From Campylobacterota bacterium (lineage in GTDB: Bacteria > Campylobacterota > Campylobacteria > Campylobacterales > Sulfurovaceae): a DNA stretch of 18,209 bases. The translations under genes were made by a program, and so were the position numbers. The stretch covers positions 1 through 18,209 of the forward strand of contig DRQB01000213.1 of NCBI GenBank assembly GCA_011330645.1. The letters are read 5' to 3'. Shown here piece after piece: positions 14,294 through 18,209 of this stretch (its first letter is position 1; every line of letters begins with the position of its first letter). A model generated the notes under the pieces. It ran no database searches, had not been told where the DNA came from, and worked only from the letters and a program-made list of their open reading frames with translations.

Positions 14294-15426
14294 TCTATTC
14301 TACCTACCTTTTTCTCTTTATGTTTTGTCTCCAGGACCATGTCAATCAATTCTTCTTTGCTGTATGTTCTCAAAATAGTCTTGGCTTCTCTTTCCAATTG
14401 TACCTTATCTTCTTTTTGTAGTTTTGGTAACAGTTCAACGAGGTCTTTGTCATATTTGTTTCTAAAGCTTCCGTAAGGGTTTTTCCATGCATTAACCACT
14501 TGTTGAATGTCCTCATCTGAAAACTGTGAAAAAAAGGAGATACTCTCACTCTCATTTTCAAACTTTCTCAAAGCATCATCAGAGAGTGCCAACATATAGA
14601 TACCTATCTGCTTGCCCCTACCGTTATACATAGGTTCATTCAAATAAAGGATTTCATCTTCATACACATATCCTTTACTCAGAAAATCATCCCAGTCGAG
14701 CATCTCCATTTTAGGCAAAAGCTGCTGGTTAAAGTTTTGATTGGAAATAACATAGTTATGTAAAACAGGAAAATCACGCATCAATGAAGCCTGCTTCAGA
14801 TACGTGTCATCCATCAGTGCCACAAGTTCTATGCCTTTTTTACGTAATTTGGTAGCAAAGGTATCGATAAACTTAATAACCTCCAAATACCCTAAAATCT
14901 TGTATCCACTAAGTATAGGTACGGTTGCTTTAAAGGTTAAAAGCCGTCCTGTCTCCATACCTACTTTGGGTTCCTTGTTTCGCCTGAGTGTTTCCAAATC
15001 ATCACGAAACCACCATATAGGCATCCCTTCAAACCCTTCACCCCAACTTCGTGCAAAAATAAAAAACTCTGGAGTCAAGACTTGAATACGCAATGATTTT
15101 AAGTGGGTATATTTTTTAAAACGCTCAGATATATTTGAAAGGATTTTATAACCCTTGCCTTCATCGTCAGAAATAAGGGCATTTTTTAATTCGCCATCTT
15201 CAGAGAGTGCCATGGAAAAAGAGAGCAAATCAACCATCTCATAATCAAGCCCTTCTCTAAAATTCTTAATCACACGGTCACCAAGGGTAATCAAACGATC
15301 TTCTTTGTCATTTTGGACAAAGAAAATCACTGAGGCAAACAGTGCAATCAAAACAATAAAAATAACATAAAAAGATACTGTGTTAAAATATTTTTTTACG
15401 CCACCACGCTCTTGATGATTCAGCAC
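14290..15426 (-). CDS. Membrane-anchored cache (PDC) sensor protein without output domain
   Basis: A 378-residue protein with one N-terminal membrane helix (about 16-37) and a positively charged start (KK at 11-12), so the remainder should be periplasmic. Residues about 45-290 resemble the double-cache ligand-binding domains of Campylobacterota sensors: YKILSNISERFKKYTHLKSL, then RIQVLTPEFFIFARSWGEGF, then VGMETGRLLTFKATVP and LMDDTYLKQA. There is no second helix, kinase, HAMP, cyclase or chemoreceptor domain; the C-terminal 80 residues are a charged helical tail. It therefore cannot signal alone and probably acts with the kinase of the same operon. The start is GTG (15424-15426), supported by AGAAGGACAAGCA; it overlaps the regulator by four bases. 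The ligand is unknown. Confidence 0.8.
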   Translation of the reverse strand: MLNHQERGGVKKYFNTVSFYVIFIVLIALFASVIFFVQNDKEDRLITLGDRVIKNFREGLDYEMVDLLSFSMALSEDGELKNALISDDEGKGYKILSNISERFKKYTHLKSLRIQVLTPEFFIFARSWGEGFEGMPIWWFRDDLETLRRNKEPKVGMETGRLLTFKATVPILSGYKILGYLEVIKFIDTFATKLRKKGIELVALMDDTYLKQASLMRDFPVLHNYVISNQNFNQQLLPKMEMLDWDDFLSKGYVYEDEILYLNEPMYNGRGKQIGIYMLALSDDALRKFENESESISFFSQFSDEDIQQVVNAWKNPYGSFRNKYDKDLVELLPKLQKEDKVQLEREAKTILRTYSKEELIDMVLETKHKEKKVGRIE

Positions 15427-15455
15427 TGCTTGTCCTTCTACTAATCTAATAGAGC

Positions 15456-15500
15456 ATTATACATTTTCTTTATATAACTTTTACAATTAATCATTATAAT
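15456..15500. promoter_or_regulatory. Back-to-back promoters between the signalling operon and the moxR gene
   Basis: Two consensus -10 elements face away from each other: TATAAT on the minus strand at 15461-15456 for the cache-sensor operon, and TATAAT on the plus strand at 15495-15500 for moxR. They are 33 bases apart, so their -35 regions overlap in 15462-15494 and the two operons could compete for polymerase. A lone TTTACAATT at 15480-15488 resembles one half-site of the sox repeat but has no partner. Confidence 0.55.
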
Positions 15501-15506
15501 CCCAAC

Positions 15507-16454
15507 ATGAATCAACAAATAACCCACCTAAAAGCAGAAATCGCCAAACATGTCATAGGGCACACTGACCTGATAGACAAACTACTCATAGGACTTATCT
15601 CTGATGGGCATGTCCTCATAGAAGGTGTACCAGGACTTGCCAAGACTACCGCAGTCAATGCCTTAGCCAAAGCAATCGGTCTGGACTTCAAACGGGTACA
15701 GTTTACCGCAGACTTGCTCCCAAGTGACATATTGGGGGCAGAGGTCTACCAACCTAAGACGGAAAGTTTTATGCTCAAAAAAGGGCCTATCTTTACCAAC
15801 CTTCTGCTCTGTGACGAAATCAACAGAGCCTCTGCCAAGGTACAGTCTGCCCTGCTTGAAGTGATGCAGGAAAAACAGGTCACCCTTGCCAATGAGAGTT
15901 TTGCACTTGAAGAGCCTTTTTTTGTACTTGCCACACAAAACCCCATCGACCAGGAGGGAACCTACAGCCTCCCAGAGGCACAACTTGACAGGTTTATGAT
16001 GAAAGTCATCGTAGACTACAACAGTGAAGATGAAGAGTTCGAGATAGCCAAAAAAGCAGCCAACCAAAGTTTTGCACCTATCAATAAGGTACTCTCCCCT
16101 GAGGTCATTGGAGAGATTAAAAAACAGGTTAAAGAGATATATGTTGATGATGCGCTGACCACACACATCGTCAAACTCATCTTTGCTACAAGAGACCCCA
16201 AAAAATATGGACTCTCCTCCCTTATCCCTCTCATAGAGTACGGTGCCAGTCCCAGAGCAACGATAGACATGCTTAAAGCAGTCAAAGCTTCTGCGTATAT
16301 ACGAGGAAACGATACAGTTACGCCAGTAGATATCGCTTTATGTTTTCATGATGTACTGCGTCACCGCATTGTTCTCTCCTATGATGCAGAGGCAGAGGGA
16401 CATACAAGCGATGAGGTACTTGATACCATTCTACAAACCTTGGAGATGCCCTAA
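15507..16454 (+). CDS. MoxR-family AAA+ ATPase
   Basis: A 315-residue AAA+ ATPase with Walker A GVPGLAKTT (40-48), Walker B LLLCDE (99-104), sensor 1 in ATQNP (142-146), Arg-finger LDRFM (160-164) and sensor 2 GASPRAT (near 252). Length and motif order match MoxR proteins, which act as chaperone-like partners of VWA-domain proteins in maturation of enzymes or envelope complexes. It is followed after five bases by a small membrane protein and two VWA proteins. No ribosome site precedes the ATG, and the -10 TATAAT ends only six bases before it, so the message may be leaderless. Confidence 0.92.
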   Translation: MNQQITHLKAEIAKHVIGHTDLIDKLLIGLISDGHVLIEGVPGLAKTTAVNALAKAIGLDFKRVQFTADLLPSDILGAEVYQPKTESFMLKKGPIFTNLLLCDEINRASAKVQSALLEVMQEKQVTLANESFALEEPFFVLATQNPIDQEGTYSLPEAQLDRFMMKVIVDYNSEDEEFEIAKKAANQSFAPINKVLSPEVIGEIKKQVKEIYVDDALTTHIVKLIFATRDPKKYGLSSLIPLIEYGASPRATIDMLKAVKASAYIRGNDTVTPVDIALCFHDVLRHRIVLSYDAEAEGHTSDEVLDTILQTLEMP

Positions 16455-16459
16455 TCCCT

Positions 16460-16831
16460 ATGGAACTACATGACATCTTCCCTGCTGTAGAGATAGTGGA
16501 GCACTCCTTCTATCTTTTTCTCTCCCTATTCATAGGGCTTGTGGCTCTTTTGTATCTTGCCTACAAAGTATGGAAAAATAAGCCAAAGGGCCCCGATTAT
16601 TATCTAAACATTATAGAGTCCGCACTACACAGCGATGCCAAGCAGACTGCCTACAAACTTGAGTACTATGGCAATTATATTGTCAAGACACCCCAGCAAC
16701 AAGAAGAACTCACCACACTGTTAGAAGCACTAAAACCGTTTAAGTATGTGCCTGACAGCACACTATTTCCAGAAGAGACAGAAGAAAAACTCAAAGCGTT
16801 TTTACAGAACATAAGGCAAGAAAATGTTTGA
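16460..16831 (+). CDS. Small membrane protein in the MoxR-VWA operon
   Basis: A 123-residue protein with one membrane segment (about 15-38, SFYLFLSLFIGLVALLYLAY) and a charged helical soluble part ending in KLKAFLQNIRQENV. It holds the place often taken by a DUF4381-type protein in MoxR-VWA operons, but I see no clear family signature. The ATG comes five bases after moxR, with only a distant GGAG upstream, so translation is probably coupled to moxR. It overlaps the following VWA gene by eight bases. Function unknown; likely a scaffold of the VWA complex. Confidence 0.7.
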   Translation: MELHDIFPAVEIVEHSFYLFLSLFIGLVALLYLAYKVWKNKPKGPDYYLNIIESALHSDAKQTAYKLEYYGNYIVKTPQQQEELTTLLEALKPFKYVPDSTLFPEETEEKLKAFLQNIRQENV

Positions 16832-17738
16832 AACTTTTTCTTTAGCCCTGCCCTATGCACTTTTACTCTTACCTCTTTTACTACTGCTGAATCATTTCAA
16901 ACACAGTGAAAAAGAAGCATTGTATATGCCACATATTTCACACTTGCCCTCAAAGAGCATCAAAAAAAGTACGCTTGATGCTCTGCTTAAATGGTGTATG
17001 CTTACCTTTGCCATCTTCGCACTTGCCCAACCTCAGCTCATGAGAGAAGTCCCATTGGTAAAGAAAAAGAGTATCGACATCGTACTCGCACTTGATACCA
17101 GCGGTTCTATGAGCCTCTATGGGTTTAACCCCACAGACTACAACCAGACACGCCTTGATGTCGTGCAGGAAGTGGTCTCAACCTTTATACAAAAACGTAA
17201 AAATGACCGTATAGGTTTGGTCGTATTTGGTACCTACAGTACCATCGCTTCACCACTGAGTTTTGACAAAGAGGCACAACTACGTATCATAAAAGGATTA
17301 CACATCGGTGCCTTGGGCAAGAGTACCGCACTGGTGGATGGCATGGTCTCCTCCATTAAGCTACTCAAAGAGAGCAATAGCCCCTCCAAAGTCATCATCG
17401 TACTCAGTGATGGAGAGGATTCTTCGAGTAAAGTACCTTTGCCTGTGGCACTGAAATTGCGTGAAAAATATGGTATCAAAATCTATACCATCATTATAGA
17501 CAAGAGTGCCAGCAACATGATGAGGCTCATTGCCAAAGCCAGCCACACCACACCCTACAACCCCAAAGACAAAAAGGCACTCAAAGCTGTCTACGAACAG
17601 ATAGACACACTCGAAAAAAGCACCCAAAACTACACAAGCACCCAAATCGCCCAACCCATCTATGGGTATTTTCTGCTCTTCTCTCTGCTTTGTGCCTTTG
17701 TATTGCTCATACGCCGTAACGTAAAGGAGGTGTTTTAA
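16824..17738 (+). CDS. BatA-like von Willebrand factor A membrane protein
   Basis: A 304-residue protein with membrane segments at about 8-24 and 55-71, a VWA domain (about 84-270) and a C-terminal helix (about 278-297, YFLLFSLLCAFVLLI). The metal-ion-dependent adhesion site is complete: D91-T-S93-G-S95, T168 (KSTALVDGM) and D196 (LSDGED). This is the BatA arrangement of 'aerotolerance'-type operons, where VWA proteins pair with MoxR ATPases. The actual client is rarely known. It overlaps the next VWA gene by one base (TAATG). Confidence 0.87.
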   Translation: MFETFSLALPYALLLLPLLLLLNHFKHSEKEALYMPHISHLPSKSIKKSTLDALLKWCMLTFAIFALAQPQLMREVPLVKKKSIDIVLALDTSGSMSLYGFNPTDYNQTRLDVVQEVVSTFIQKRKNDRIGLVVFGTYSTIASPLSFDKEAQLRIIKGLHIGALGKSTALVDGMVSSIKLLKESNSPSKVIIVLSDGEDSSSKVPLPVALKLREKYGIKIYTIIIDKSASNMMRLIAKASHTTPYNPKDKKALKAVYEQIDTLEKSTQNYTSTQIAQPIYGYFLLFSLLCAFVLLIRRNVKEVF

Positions 17739-18209
17739 TGTACTTTCTTTACCCCCTGTTTTTATGGCTACTTATTGTTCCTCTGTTTTTTCTCTTCTAT
17801 TCGTTCAAAGCACGCAAGCGTGGATTTGAGAAACATTTTTCACCGCAGATGCTCAAAAAACTGACACTGCACAGTAGTATACTCTCTAGCCGCATCAAAC
17901 AGCACCTTTTTCTACTTGCCTTGGCACTCTTTATCGTAGCATTGGCACGTCCTGTGCAACCACGAGAAAATACACAGACGTCTCTCTCCAAGACCTCTGT
18001 CATTGTGGCTGTCGATGCATCCAAGTCCATGCACCAAACAGACATCTACCCTAGCAGGTACCAACTGGCACTGCAAAAACTCAAAGACTTTGTAGCCCAA
18101 GCAAAAGGCTTTAACCTAGGCATACTCTTTTACGCCAAAGATGCCTATATGCTCTACCCTCTCAGTCAAGACATTACCGCACTCCATACTCTTGTAAAAG
18201 ATATCAATA
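17738..18209 (+). CDS. BatB-like von Willebrand factor A membrane protein, 5' part only
   Basis: The first 157 codons are present and the gene continues past the right edge. The translation begins MYFLYPLFLW and has membrane segments at about 4-22 and 55-71. A VWA domain follows with the metal site D93-A-S95-K-S97 in VAVDASKSM; the fourth MIDAS position is K where the neighbouring gene has G. It is a second, divergent VWA paralogue. Its start overlaps the previous stop (TAATG at 17736-17740) and has a strong AAAGGAGG ribosome site. Further Bat-type genes (TPR, BatD) may follow outside the window. Confidence 0.85.
   Translation, partial: MYFLYPLFLWLLIVPLFFLFYSFKARKRGFEKHFSPQMLKKLTLHSSILSSRIKQHLFLLALALFIVALARPVQPRENTQTSLSKTSVIVAVDASKSMHQTDIYPSRYQLALQKLKDFVAQAKGFNLGILFYAKDAYMLYPLSQDITALHTLVKDIN

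Noticed and set aside
15663..16166. Long minus-strand open frame opposite moxR
   Set aside because: It is antisense to well-conserved AAA+ motifs, without a signature or ribosome site. It arises from codon composition.

Overview
The window looks like chromosomal DNA from a sulfur-oxidising Campylobacterota (Epsilonproteobacteria, Sulfurovum/Sulfurimonas-like). The reasons are strongly AT-biased coding sequence, a compact soxXYZAB cluster whose SoxA has a single haem, a cache-type sensor protein of a kind common in this phylum, and a polysulfide-reductase-like gene set. The genus is inference; no rRNA or marker gene is present.

Layout. (1) 1-1817, minus strand: a quinone-linked molybdo-enzyme operon in the order Fe-S subunit, NrfD/PsrC membrane subunit, molybdopterin subunit; only the first 31 codons of the last, a Tat signal, are in the window. 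(2) 2031-8224, minus strand: an accessory module of exported proteins: outer-membrane porin, SoxH-like metallo-hydrolase, two tandem cytochrome c-thioredoxin fusions, a secreted DsrE-fold protein and two paralogous DUF302-like proteins. (3) 8374-12402, minus strand: soxX-soxY-soxZ-soxA-soxB, the periplasmic thiosulfate-oxidising complex without soxCD. (4) 12499-15426, minus strand: a three-gene signalling operon: a membrane-anchored cache sensor with no output domain, an OmpR-family response regulator and a histidine kinase, overlapping each other. (5) 15507-18209, plus strand: a MoxR AAA+ ATPase, a small membrane protein and two BatA/BatB-like von Willebrand A membrane proteins, the last cut by the window end.

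How they fit. SoxXA loads thiosulfate onto SoxYZ and SoxB hydrolyses off sulfate. With no SoxCD here, the sulfane sulfur must be handled elsewhere; the exported redox, persulfide-type and DUF302 proteins next door are candidates. The most notable signal is regulatory. A pair of 11-bp direct repeats (TTTACACTTTT, TTTACACTTCC) precedes soxX, and a near-identical pair (TTTACATTTTT, TTTACATTTAA) precedes the first DUF302 gene. Both are on the same strand and both lie exactly 4 nt from a good -10 element. Tandem 11-bp half-sites are the usual footprint of OmpR/PhoB-family regulators, and such a regulator is encoded just upstream of soxX. I infer that the cache protein, kinase and regulator form a sulfur-responsive system controlling both sox and the DUF302 genes.

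No tRNA, rRNA, insertion sequence, CRISPR array or origin was seen. The largest gene-free stretch is 213 bases (1818-2030).
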